Part shown: in pieces, positions 18,097-26,943 of the stretch
Layout: the number at the start of each line of letters is the position of its first letter
Position numbering within the stretch: the first letter of the stretch is position 1
Assembly: GCF_024397975.1 (NCBI RefSeq)
Contig: NZ_CP073745.1
Span: 2,754,501 to 2,818,500 of the forward strand
DNA: 64,000 nucleotides
Direction of reading: 5' to 3'
From: Bacterioplanoides sp. SCSIO 12839
GTDB lineage: Bacteria > Pseudomonadota > Gammaproteobacteria > Pseudomonadales > Oceanobacteraceae
Notes under the pieces: model-generated
Told to the model about the DNA's origin: nothing
Database searches by the model: none
What the model saw: the letters and a program-made list of their open reading frames with translations, nothing else
Made by a program: the position numbers and the translations under genes

Positions 18097-18240
18097 CTGA
18101 AATTACTCTAAAAATTGGTCAGACTTAAGTCGAACTGACGGTTCTCAAAGCGTTAAAAAAGCAGTAATTTCAGCGCAGTACGTTTTTTCACAACTGTGTG
18201 TACTGCGCGTATCAACACGCTGTTGATTGTAGCCAACAGC
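18097..18240 (+). other. Structured leader region of mqo (candidate cis-regulatory RNA)
   Basis: Directly after the predicted start site, an 11-bp perfect long-range pair (18097-18107 with 18163-18173) encloses a small hairpin (18118-18122 with 18135-18139). A 9-bp hairpin (18174-18179 core within 18173-18208) and a 7-bp hairpin (18219-18225 with 18234-18240) follow. No known riboswitch class was recognised. It could regulate mqo or be a small RNA; a T6 run lies at 18183-18188. Confidence 0.4.
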
Positions 18241-18377
18241 AAAAATTGCATCAGCCAGCCAATATCAATACTCGCTGCCTGATTTTCGTGCTCACCCATC
18301 ATACCGGCCACAAGCCTCCCCGGTGAGACGAACACAAAATGCACCAGAATTTTGATTTTAGTTAAAGGCAAACCCCT

Positions 18378-19862
18378 ATGACGATTCAACAAGTCGATGT
18401 CCTGCTGGTAGGTGGCGGCGTCATGAGTGCCACACTTGGTACCTTACTGAAACGCCTGGATCCATCCCTGACCATGGCCATGGTCGAACGTCTTGATCAC
18501 GTAGCACACGAAAGTACTGACGGCTGGAACAATGCCGGCACCGGTCATGCTGGCTATTGCGAACTGAACTACACCCCTCAAGGGGATAACGGTGTCGAGA
18601 TCGACCGTGCATTAACCATCAATGCCAATTTTGAAATTTCGTTACAGCTGTGGACCACCCTGGTTGGTAATGGTGGCTTACCAGAGCCATCCAATTTCAT
18701 TAACACGACACCACACCTGAGCTTTGTCTGGGGTGAAGATAATGTGGCTTTCCTGCGCGAACGCTTCGAGAAACTGAGTGCCCATCACTTATTTAAAGAC
18801 ATGGAATTCAGTGATGATCCGGACGTATTACGTGACTGGATGCCGCTTGTAATGGAAGGCCGGGACCCATCCGAAAAAGTCGCGGCTACCCGTGTGAGTT
18901 ATGGCTCTGACGTCGACTTTGGTTCCCTGACACGTAACCTGGTTGCTCAACTGGAAGCATCCGAGCAGTTTGAACTGATTCTGAATCACGAAGTCGATAG
19001 CTTTAAAAAGCTGGGATCTGGTGATAATCAGGGTTGGCATGTCGAGCTGGAAAACCGAAATGGTGGCCCATGCCGTCAAATCGAAGCCAAGTTCGTTTTC
19101 CTGGGGGCTGGCGGTGGTGCGTTACCATTATTGCAAGCATCCGGCATTCCAGAAGCCGATGGCTACGGTGGCTTCCCGGTCAGCGGCCAATGGCTGGTGT
19201 GTAAAGATCCGGAGATCGTAAAACAGCACCACGCCAAGGTATATGGTAAAGCCGCCATTGGTGCGCCACCGATGTCAGTACCTCACCTGGACACCCGAAT
19301 TATTAACGGTGAACCGGCCCTGTTATTTGGTCCGTTTGCCGGTTTCACCATGCGCTTCCTGAAGAAAGGCTCGAAGTTAGATCTGCTCAAATCCGTAAGC
19401 CCAAGCAACCTGTTGCCGATGATGTCAGTCGGCATCAACAACATGGATCTGACCAAATACCTGATCAACGAAGTACGTCAGTCTCATAGTGAGCGTGTTG
19501 CTTCTCTGCGCGACTACTTCCCATCCTGTAAAGATGAAGACTGGACATTGGCACAAGCAGGCCAGCGCGTACAGATCATCAAAAAAGACGCCGAAGGCAA
19601 AGGTAAGCTGGAATTTGGTACTGAGCTGGTTGCTTGTAAAGACGGCTCCATTGCTGCCTTATTAGGTGCATCACCGGGTGCTTCGGTAGCGGCTCAAGCC
19701 ATGATTGAAGTATTGGAAACCTGCTTTGCGGAAAAAATGGAGCAAGGCTGGGGCGAAGAACTGAAAAAGCTGATTCCGTCTTACGGTCAGTCTCTGGTTG
19801 AAAACGGTGAGTTATTGGCGGAAGTTCGTGATAACACGCTAAGTACACTGAAGCTGGGCTGA
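18378..19862 (+). CDS. mqo: Malate:quinone oxidoreductase
   Basis: A membrane-associated FAD enzyme that oxidises malate to oxaloacetate and passes electrons to quinone, replacing or supporting malate dehydrogenase in the citric acid cycle. The 494-residue protein has the N-terminal FAD-binding motif VLLVGGGVMSATLG, then WNNAGTGHAGYCELNYTP, GGGALPLLQASGIPE and the C-terminal LLGASPGASVA, all typical of the Mqo family. It is a single-gene unit with a long leader and a terminator. Its location near acs and the acetate regulator fits growth on acetate and C4 acids. Confidence 0.96.
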   Translation: MTIQQVDVLLVGGGVMSATLGTLLKRLDPSLTMAMVERLDHVAHESTDGWNNAGTGHAGYCELNYTPQGDNGVEIDRALTINANFEISLQLWTTLVGNGGLPEPSNFINTTPHLSFVWGEDNVAFLRERFEKLSAHHLFKDMEFSDDPDVLRDWMPLVMEGRDPSEKVAATRVSYGSDVDFGSLTRNLVAQLEASEQFELILNHEVDSFKKLGSGDNQGWHVELENRNGGPCRQIEAKFVFLGAGGGALPLLQASGIPEADGYGGFPVSGQWLVCKDPEIVKQHHAKVYGKAAIGAPPMSVPHLDTRIINGEPALLFGPFAGFTMRFLKKGSKLDLLKSVSPSNLLPMMSVGINNMDLTKYLINEVRQSHSERVASLRDYFPSCKDEDWTLAQAGQRVQIIKKDAEGKGKLEFGTELVACKDGSIAALLGASPGASVAAQAMIEVLETCFAEKMEQGWGEELKKLIPSYGQSLVENGELLAEVRDNTLSTLKLG

Positions 19863-19907
19863 TTAATATTCCGAAGCGGGTCATCACTGCTTCAAAATAT
19901 CCGACCC

Positions 19908-19944
19908 AAAAAGCGGAGACTGATTATTCAGCCTCCGCTTTTTT
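19908..19944. terminator. Bidirectional terminator between mqo and the exonuclease gene
   Basis: AAAAGCGGAG pairs with CTCCGCTTTT, with an inner CTGA/TCAG extension and a T6 run on the plus strand. The A5 run before the stem gives a U run on the minus strand. It ends four bases before the stop of the convergent exonuclease gene. Confidence 0.85.
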
Positions 19945-19947
19945 ATA

Positions 19948-20559
19948 TCAACGCGTATGCTCAGTGAGTTTTATGTACATCAACGCGGTGGAAATCACAT
20001 CCCCCATCGCTGTATGACGTTCAATCACAGGTACTTGTAAGTCTTTAGCCAGACCTTCAAAGGTCAGATCCAAAGCGATATCCGGATGTCGCCTTTTTTG
20101 CTGTTTGACATAAATTTCTGAAACTTCGATAAATTGATTCGGTAACCGAAAGTTATACAGTTGCCGGATATAACGATTCAGAATCGCTTCATCGTATTCG
20201 ATATAAAAACCGCAGATTGGCCGATTGCCGATAAAATCGAGTAATTTTTCAATCGCATGTGCCAGTGCAACACCGTTCATGCGGTCTTCACGGCGTAAAT
20301 AATGAATACGAACGGAGTCCGGATCGGTTTCAGCATCAGAATTAATAATCAGCTCCAGTGCAGATGAAAGGTGTATTTTTTCACCGCTTACTCTGACCGC
20401 GGCAACGCTTAATAATTCGCCTTTATTTTTATCAAAACAGCTGGTTTCACAATCCAGTACAACAATTTCATCACCATCATAAGGCTCTGCCAGATGCTGC
20501 CAGCGGCCTTCCGGTGGGAAATAGCCGGGAATGCGTTTTTTCATCCAGCGCGGTAACAT
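19948..20559 (-). CDS. DnaQ-like 3'-5' exonuclease
   Basis: A 203-residue exonuclease of the DnaQ/RNase T fold. Motif ExoI is VVLDCET (metal-binding Asp and Glu), ExoII lies around FYIEYDEAILNRY, and ExoIII appears as ERHTAMGDVIST (His and Asp). Start and preceding stop overlap (TGATG), so it is translated with the CBS/DUF294 protein. This pair is common in gammaproteobacteria and the exonuclease is often annotated as a PolC/epsilon-like subunit. The true nucleic-acid substrate is unknown. Confidence 0.88.
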   Translation of the reverse strand: MLPRWMKKRIPGYFPPEGRWQHLAEPYDGDEIVVLDCETSCFDKNKGELLSVAAVRVSGEKIHLSSALELIINSDAETDPDSVRIHYLRREDRMNGVALAHAIEKLLDFIGNRPICGFYIEYDEAILNRYIRQLYNFRLPNQFIEVSEIYVKQQKRRHPDIALDLTFEGLAKDLQVPVIERHTAMGDVISTALMYIKLTEHTR

Positions 20560-22358
20560 CAGAAACGCTCCAGATGGAAGTGTAAGAATAACTGCTGTTT
20601 AAACTTTTTAACCCGGTGTAATGCGTGGCGCAATAAACTGCGGTCGACACTGCGAAGTTTATCCAGCTCCAGTTGCTGACTCAGGCCACGCTGCTCACCT
20701 TCTCTTTCTAATTGCTGACGTAACCGTAAGCGAATAAAAAATAACAGCGCATCTTTTAAACCCTGCGCAACATCGGCTTCTAAAATATTTCGCTGTTGTA
20801 AAATCTCCAGCCGTTTAAGCGTGTTGCACTCATCAATCGCGTGTTCAAATGCCAGCGACCGAACCCCATGAACCAATGGAAAAATACCGCCTTTTTTAAT
20901 ATCGATCTTGCCATGATCTTCACGAATTTTCCCTAAAAAGTTCAGCGGCGTTTCAAATTGCATCGCCTGCTTAGCAAACCAGGCCAACGCAATGCTGGCG
21001 CGCAAATCATCGTGCTGCCAGCTGGCTTTTACTGGCCGGAACAATTCCGGGTCACCACAAATGGGCTCCGCATCCATAAAAATGGCCATGTTCATCATGG
21101 TGTCAGGCGTACCGGCACTGAGCCAACGATCCACCCGAGCCTGCCAGCCTTCGATGGTTTCAATCCAGCCATCATTAATAAACATCACACCTCCCGGACA
21201 AGGCGGATAACCAAACTCAAGCAATGCCTGGTGTAATTGCTGCAACAAAGGTTTAACAGCTTCACGGTCGTGCTGATTTTTAAGAATGACAGCATTATCC
21301 TGATCGGTTTTCAGGATTTGTTCTCCCCGCCCTTCACTGCCTAACACCAGAATGCACACACTGTTGCGTAAACGCTCCGGGAAAATCAGCTCAAATGCCC
21401 GTTGAATCAGGCGACGATTTAATGTCGTAATCAGCTCCATAATGGCGGAGACATGCACTCCCTGCCCCATTAAGCTTTCGATCAGGGTATCCAGCCGCTT
21501 AGCGGCAATCACTAATTCCTGCTGATTTTTGGCCTGCTCGATACGCATCGCTATCACATGCGAATGGGTGGAAAATAAGCTGAGCATATCCATCAGCTCC
21601 AGCAAACCAACAATTTCACCCTCTCGTTTGACCACCACACGTTCAATATGGTTTTGCGTCATTTTTAACAACGCACTGAACAGAAACTCACCGTACTCGA
21701 CATCAATTAAATCAAACTGAGCAATATCACCAATTTTATCCTGCTTACCTTTATCCCCCATCAGGGTGGCCTTCAACAGATCCGTACCGGTAACAATACC
21801 CACCCGTTTGCCACTGCGTACCAATAACGCATCGTATTTCTGTTCATGCATTAACGTCGCAGCACGTGCCAGGTTGGTTTGAGCGTTGATATACACCGGA
21901 GGGCGAATGGTATCGTCGTCAATGCGGGCCAGAATAAATTCTGAAACAGAGCTGTCTTGTTGTTCGACCAACGATTGTTGAGTACCCAGGTCGGTTTTGA
22001 AGTAGATGGAGAAGTCGTCTGACTCTTCCAAAAGCTGAACAAAATCTTTGGCTTTTAACAGGTAACACAGGGTTTCTTCGATCGCTGTGTATTTATGCTT
22101 ACAGCGGGCTTCCAGCACAGCACGCACATCAAAAATATCTTCTTTGCCGTATTGAGAAAAAACCTGATCGCCACTTTGATCGCTCTCTTCAACAACCCCC
22201 TTATAAATGATGAACAGTCCGGGGCTGCTGTCCCCCTCATTCAGAATGGTACCGCCCGCGTGGTAGAACACCAGATCCAAACGATCAATCAACCAGTTAA
22301 GCTGTTTTTCATCCAAAAAACTGAAGGGCGGCTGCCGCAGATCTATCTGAATCGTCAT
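20559..22358 (-). CDS. Cyclic-nucleotide-binding / CBS / DUF294 nucleotidyltransferase-like protein
   Basis: A 599-residue cytoplasmic protein with several sensor parts. A cNMP-binding-like beta-barrel lies at about residues 10-110. A pair of CBS domains covers about 155-270 (LVRSGKRVGIVTGTDLL). A DUF294 nucleotidyltransferase-like domain contains GSEGRGEQILKTDQDNA, as in GlnD-type enzymes, and a helical C-terminal domain follows. It may modify a protein or respond to adenine nucleotides, but no activity has been shown here. I chose the ATG at 22358, nine bases after AAGGG; an ATG at 22367 is too close to that site. Confidence 0.87.
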   Translation of the reverse strand: MTIQIDLRQPPFSFLDEKQLNWLIDRLDLVFYHAGGTILNEGDSSPGLFIIYKGVVEESDQSGDQVFSQYGKEDIFDVRAVLEARCKHKYTAIEETLCYLLKAKDFVQLLEESDDFSIYFKTDLGTQQSLVEQQDSSVSEFILARIDDDTIRPPVYINAQTNLARAATLMHEQKYDALLVRSGKRVGIVTGTDLLKATLMGDKGKQDKIGDIAQFDLIDVEYGEFLFSALLKMTQNHIERVVVKREGEIVGLLELMDMLSLFSTHSHVIAMRIEQAKNQQELVIAAKRLDTLIESLMGQGVHVSAIMELITTLNRRLIQRAFELIFPERLRNSVCILVLGSEGRGEQILKTDQDNAVILKNQHDREAVKPLLQQLHQALLEFGYPPCPGGVMFINDGWIETIEGWQARVDRWLSAGTPDTMMNMAIFMDAEPICGDPELFRPVKASWQHDDLRASIALAWFAKQAMQFETPLNFLGKIREDHGKIDIKKGGIFPLVHGVRSLAFEHAIDECNTLKRLEILQQRNILEADVAQGLKDALLFFIRLRLRQQLEREGEQRGLSQQLELDKLRSVDRSLLRHALHRVKKFKQQLFLHFHLERF

Positions 22359-22556
22359 ACTCACCATCCCTTACAAAAAATATTGGTATAGAGCAGTGTA
22401 TCTGCCATGGCGGCTTTCCAAAACCGACCAAAGTCGAACAGTGCATGATGTAAATCCATTCTCGGCATACCGCCTATACTGTTAAGATAAATCTTTGAAG
22501 ATAGACAGCGTCATGCCTGCTTTCGTTATTCGTAACAATAATAAAGAAGAACACTT

Positions 22557-25500
22557 ATGATTCCCGCCTGGCAGTTAATCTCAATTTCCGTGCTCTACAT
22601 CGGCAGTCTGTTCTGGGTGGCCTGGTACGGAGACAAGCGGGCACAAAAGAAAAAACCGATTCATAACAGCGCGCTGGTATACAGCTTATCACTGGCGGTG
22701 TACTGCACTTCCTGGACATTTTATGGCGTCGTTGGACAAGCCAGTACATCAGGCTGGAGCTTTCTGGCTGTTTATGTCGGCCCCGTGATCTTTATCTGGT
22801 TTTTCTGGCGCTTACTGGCAAAAATCATCCGTATTGCCAAAGAAAAACGCATTACCTCAATTGCCGATTTTATTGCCACCCGGTACGGCCGGGATAACAG
22901 CCTAGCGGTCCTGGTAACGCTGGTCGCCATGTTAGGTGTTGTGCCCTATATTGCACTGCAGCTAAAAGCGGTCACCGTGGCTTTTAACCTGCTCAGCAGC
23001 CCGCATGAGTTAGGCGCATTGGCGATTGCCAGTACCGAAGCCTGGCATGACACAGCGCTGTATGTCAGCGTTGCCATGGCACTGTTTGTGATCATCTTTG
23101 GCACCCGGGATATTGATGCCAGTGAACAACACCCGGGTATGATGCTGGCGGTTGCGTTTGAATCCTTAGTCAAACTGATTGCCTTTATGGCGGTCGGAAT
23201 ATGGGTTGTTTGTTACTTATTTGAACAACCGCTCGACCTTTTTACACTGGCGCGCAATACCTCACCGGATCACCCGCTGTTTAAAACAGATATTATTTCG
23301 CTATCGTTTGTGCTGCAAAGTCTGCTCGCAGCGTTTGCCATGCTGTGCTTGCCGCGACAATTTCAGGTCGGCGTGATTGAAAATGAGTCCATCCAGCACG
23401 TCAAAGCTGCTCGCTGGATGTTCCCGGCCTATCTGATGCTGATGTTGTTATTTGTCGTACCCATTGCACTCTCTGGGAATTTATTTATGAAAGATCTGGG
23501 CTTTGGCCCGGATACCTACGTCTTAAGCTTACCCATTGCCTTCGATCAGGAACTGCTCGCCATCATCGCTTTTATTGGCGGTACCAGTGCTGCCACCGGC
23601 ATGATTATTGTGGCGACGATTGCCATCAGTACCATGGTATCGAACGAACTGATTCTGCCCATGGTATTCCACCGTTCACAGTCACAGGCCGACCTGCAGC
23701 AATCATCGAATATCCGCACGCTGGTACTGACCGTTCGCCGTCTGGTCATTGTTGCGATGATTCTTGGCTCTTACCTGTTTTACCGCACGGTTGGCGAGTT
23801 TGAATCGCTCGCGGCGATTGGCTTGCTGTCATTTGCTGTTGTAGCTCAGTTTGCTCCATCATTAATTGGTGGTTTGTTATGGCAAAGAGCCAATCACCAG
23901 GGCGCTATGGCTGGTATCATCAGCGGCACCTTTATCTGGTTTTACACCTTGTTATTACCGGTATTGGATAACTCATCCGGTGGCTTAATTGGCTCCCCGT
24001 CTTTAGCGATGATGGGAGAAAATCTGGATAACTTCAGCTCTGGCGTGATCTTAAGTCTGCTGGTCAATATTTTCTGCTTTATCTTTTTCTCCATCATCAG
24101 CAGTGCTTCGGTGCGGGAGCGAATGCTCGCCAGTGATTTCAGCAGCGCCAAAGGTATTCAGCAAAACCAGCCAACCACGGCATTAAATTGCAAAGTCGAT
24201 GATGTCAGAGTGGTGTTGGAACGTATCCTTGGCCTGCAAAAAACTGAGTCCTTTTTTATCAGCTATCAATACCAGCATGGCGTTCAATACAACCATGCCC
24301 CGGCTTCTGACGAACTGCTGCATGACGCTGAAAAAATGCTGGGTTCAGTGGTGGGGTCGTCCTCGGCACGCGTTATTTTTTCGACCTTATTGGGTGGTGA
24401 GCAGATTCAGATACGCGACCTGACCTTTATTGCCAGCGAAGCCAGTCAGGCATTTGCCATGAGTCAGGAGCAGTTGCAGGCAGCCGTAGAGAATCTGCAT
24501 CAGGGCGTCAGTGTGATTGATAAAGACCTGAATCTGGTCGCCTGGAACAGTCGCTATCTGCAATTGTTTGAGTACCCTGAAAGTTTTATTCAGGCGGGCA
24601 AACCGATCCATGAAATTATTGCTTTTAACGCTCGCCGGGGTTTCTGTGGCCCGGGGGAAATTGAGGCCCAGGTCCATCGTCGCATGAAGTTTTTACGCAA
24701 CGGCTCTGCGCACCAATTTGAACGCACTCTACCCAATGGCCTGGTTATCTCGATGCAAGGGCACCCCATGCCGGATGGTGGCTTTGTCACCAGTTTTACC
24801 GACATCACCGCCCACCGCCGTGCGGAACAAACACTAAAACAAGCCAATATCAAACTGGAACGCCGGGTTGAAGAAAGCAGCCAGGAATTAGAAGACCTGA
24901 CGTCGCAGTTAATCGAGGCCAATCACAGTAAGAGCCGTTTTTTAGCCGCCACCGGTCATGACCTGATGCAGCCGTTAAACGCAGCAAAATTATTTGCCTC
25001 AACGCTGGCGCAGCAATCGCTGAACACAGAACAACAAGAGTTACTGAGCCATCTTGAGGGATCATTGCAATCGGCGGAAGACGTGTTATCCATCCTGGTG
25101 GAAATCTCGAAGCTCGATGCTGGAGCAATGGAGCCGGACATTCGCCCTATCAGCCTCAGTGCCGTTCTCAAACCGCTGCGCGATGAATTTACCGCCTTAG
25201 CCGCCGAGAAAGGGTTGAGTTTAACCGTCAGGGTGTGTGATGCCTGGGTACTCAGCGATGCTCATTGGTTGCGCCGTATCATTCAGAATCTGCTGGGTAA
25301 TGCTGTCCGTTATACGCAATCTGGTGGGGTATTATTGGGCTGCCGCAAACGGGGAAATAAATTAGCCATTGAAGTTTGGGACACCGGCCCGGGGATTCCG
25401 AAAGAAAAACTGCCGGAGATTTTTGGCGAGTTCAAACGGCTGCACACAGAAAAGCAGGATACCAAAGGATTGGGGTTAGGGCTTGCCATTGTCGATCGTA

Positions 25501-26006
25501 TGGCCAATCAACTCGATCACGATATCAATGTGGCTTCAGTAGTGGGTAAAGGTACACGATTCCGAATCACCCTCTCACTGACAGAGGCGCAACAGGATGA
25601 ACAGAAATCGGCTCCTTCGGTACTCAATCAGGCCGCCAGTTTTGAAGGCATGAAAACCTTCTGTATTGATAATGATCCGGAAGTGCTGACCGCAATGAAT
25701 GCGCTGTTAAATAGCTGGCAATGTGATGTGTATAGCTGCAGCGATATCGCTACGGCAAAACAGGTACCTTTTAAACCGGAAATCATGCTATGTGACTATC
25801 AACTGGATAATGATGAAACCGGCATACAAACCATGACCTTGCTGCGCCAGCAGTTCGATGACCCAGCGTTACCCGGCATTCTTATTTCTGCCGACCCGCG
25901 TCCCGAAGTCGCCGATGAAGCACGCAGCCTTGGCTTTTATTTCCTCAGCAAGCCAGTGAGGCCCGCGGCATTACGCGCTCTGATCCGCAAACTGGTTAAG
26001 AAATAA
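22557..26006 (+). CDS. crbS: Hybrid sensor kinase with sodium/solute symporter domain (CrbS)
   Basis: A 1149-residue membrane kinase. About 13 helices of an SLC5/PutP-like symporter occupy residues 1-500, and a STAC-like linker follows. A PAS domain (about 640-760, VSVIDKDLNLVAWNSRYLQL) and a HisKA domain with His801 (GHDLMQPLNA) come next, then an HATPase domain (DTGPGIPKEKLPEIFGEF, GLGLGLAIV). A C-terminal receiver contains phospho-acceptor Asp1080 (MLCDYQLD). CrbS controls the acetate switch with CrbR in Vibrio and Pseudomonas (MxtR/ErdR). Here crbR and acs lie next to it, which strongly supports the call. AAGAAG precedes the ATG. Confidence 0.9.
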   Translation: MIPAWQLISISVLYIGSLFWVAWYGDKRAQKKKPIHNSALVYSLSLAVYCTSWTFYGVVGQASTSGWSFLAVYVGPVIFIWFFWRLLAKIIRIAKEKRITSIADFIATRYGRDNSLAVLVTLVAMLGVVPYIALQLKAVTVAFNLLSSPHELGALAIASTEAWHDTALYVSVAMALFVIIFGTRDIDASEQHPGMMLAVAFESLVKLIAFMAVGIWVVCYLFEQPLDLFTLARNTSPDHPLFKTDIISLSFVLQSLLAAFAMLCLPRQFQVGVIENESIQHVKAARWMFPAYLMLMLLFVVPIALSGNLFMKDLGFGPDTYVLSLPIAFDQELLAIIAFIGGTSAATGMIIVATIAISTMVSNELILPMVFHRSQSQADLQQSSNIRTLVLTVRRLVIVAMILGSYLFYRTVGEFESLAAIGLLSFAVVAQFAPSLIGGLLWQRANHQGAMAGIISGTFIWFYTLLLPVLDNSSGGLIGSPSLAMMGENLDNFSSGVILSLLVNIFCFIFFSIISSASVRERMLASDFSSAKGIQQNQPTTALNCKVDDVRVVLERILGLQKTESFFISYQYQHGVQYNHAPASDELLHDAEKMLGSVVGSSSARVIFSTLLGGEQIQIRDLTFIASEASQAFAMSQEQLQAAVENLHQGVSVIDKDLNLVAWNSRYLQLFEYPESFIQAGKPIHEIIAFNARRGFCGPGEIEAQVHRRMKFLRNGSAHQFERTLPNGLVISMQGHPMPDGGFVTSFTDITAHRRAEQTLKQANIKLERRVEESSQELEDLTSQLIEANHSKSRFLAATGHDLMQPLNAAKLFASTLAQQSLNTEQQELLSHLEGSLQSAEDVLSILVEISKLDAGAMEPDIRPISLSAVLKPLRDEFTALAAEKGLSLTVRVCDAWVLSDAHWLRRIIQNLLGNAVRYTQSGGVLLGCRKRGNKLAIEVWDTGPGIPKEKLPEIFGEFKRLHTEKQDTKGLGLGLAIVDRMANQLDHDINVASVVGKGTRFRITLSLTEAQQDEQKSAPSVLNQAASFEGMKTFCIDNDPEVLTAMNALLNSWQCDVYSCSDIATAKQVPFKPEIMLCDYQLDNDETGIQTMTLLRQQFDDPALPGILISADPRPEVADEARSLGFYFLSKPVRPAALRALIRKLVKK

Positions 26007-26040
26007 AAAAGGCCACATCGACATAACGTCGATGTGGCCT
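26001..26040 (-). terminator. Rho-independent terminator of crbR
   Basis: A 12-bp perfect stem (26011-26022 with 26028-26039) and 5-base loop. On the minus strand it is followed by a T6 run that overlaps the stop of the convergent crbS gene. The plus-strand side is not T-rich, so it mainly serves crbR. Confidence 0.85.
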
Positions 26041-26107
26041 GTGAAAAATCGGTGAAAATTAAAGGCAGGAACGGTAAAAACCAGAAATGATTCAGAGCCG
26101 CTCAAAC

Positions 26108-26779
26108 TCAGCCCTGAGCAACCTGCACATCCGGTTTTTCGATATCCAGACTTTGAACCGCAATAACAGCCTGAGTTCGGGTGCGTACTCCCAACTTACG
26201 GAAAATCGCGGTTACGTGAGCTTTAATCGTCGCTTCACTCACATCCAGATCATAAGCAATCTGTTTATTCAGCATTCCCTCAGTCATCATCGTCAGCACC
26301 CGGAATTGCTGTGGTGTCAGGCTGGCTAAACGTTCCGCTAAATCCAGTGCCTTCGTGTCCGGTTGGTGCTGATGACGACGGGCCGCTTCCGGTAAATAGA
26401 TATCACCCTGCAGCACCTGTTCAATCGCTTCTGCAATCGAGTCCAGCGGCGATGATTTGGCTATATAGCCCGAAGCACCATGGTCGATTGCCTGACACAT
26501 AATTGCTGGTTCTTCACACGCCGAAACCACAATAACCGGAATCTCCGGGTAATGGGAACGTAAATACACCAACCCAGAATAGCCATGAGCGCCAGGCATT
26601 TGTAAATCCAGCAAGATCAGGTCAGCATCCTTGTGATGCTCAACCAGTTGCTGTAATTCTGGCAATGATTCGGCTTGCTCAATGCTGACATCCGGCACCA
26701 GCTGCTTCACGGCCTGCTGCATAGCGGTACGGAATAACGGGTGATCATCAGCGATGATTATTTTTTTTGCGAGCTGCAT
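26108..26779 (-). CDS. crbR: LuxR-type response regulator CrbR
   Basis: A 223-residue DNA-binding response regulator. The receiver domain (about residues 5-120) has the acidic pair DD11-12 and phospho-acceptor Asp58 (LILLDLQMPG). The C-terminal NarL/FixJ helix-turn-helix (about 150-215) shows LTPQQFRVLTMMTEGMLNKQIA and SEATIKAHVTAIFRKLGV. In Vibrio and Pseudomonas, CrbR (ErdR) activates acs. It sits between its kinase crbS and the target acs, with a GGAGGG site before the ATG. The terminator downstream is shared with the end of crbS. Confidence 0.88.
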   Translation of the reverse strand: MQLAKKIIIADDHPLFRTAMQQAVKQLVPDVSIEQAESLPELQQLVEHHKDADLILLDLQMPGAHGYSGLVYLRSHYPEIPVIVVSACEEPAIMCQAIDHGASGYIAKSSPLDSIAEAIEQVLQGDIYLPEAARRHQHQPDTKALDLAERLASLTPQQFRVLTMMTEGMLNKQIAYDLDVSEATIKAHVTAIFRKLGVRTRTQAVIAVQSLDIEKPDVQVAQG

Positions 26780-26888
26780 AGTTCCCCTCCTGCTCTTTAC
26801 TACTCAAGCGTGCTCTCTTTATTTTGGCACTTTTTTCATAAAGAGCGACCAGTGTTTCTCTTTTTTCAATAATATTTTCAAAAACAAA

Positions 26889-26919
26889 AAAGCTACCCGA
26901 CATTGTATCGGGTAGCTTT
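26889..26919 (-). terminator. Rho-independent terminator of acs
   Basis: A 12-bp stem (AAAGCTACCCGA with TCGGGTAGCTTT) and 7-base loop. On the minus strand it is followed by TTTTGTTTT. It lies 24 bases after the acs stop. Confidence 0.88.
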
Positions 26920-26943
26920 CAAAGCGTTTAGATTAATATCCAC

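Noticed and set aside
18153-18392. 79-codon minus-strand frame in the mqo leader
   Set aside because: It covers the leader stems and the mqo start, has no ribosome site, and the sequence resembles no family known to me.
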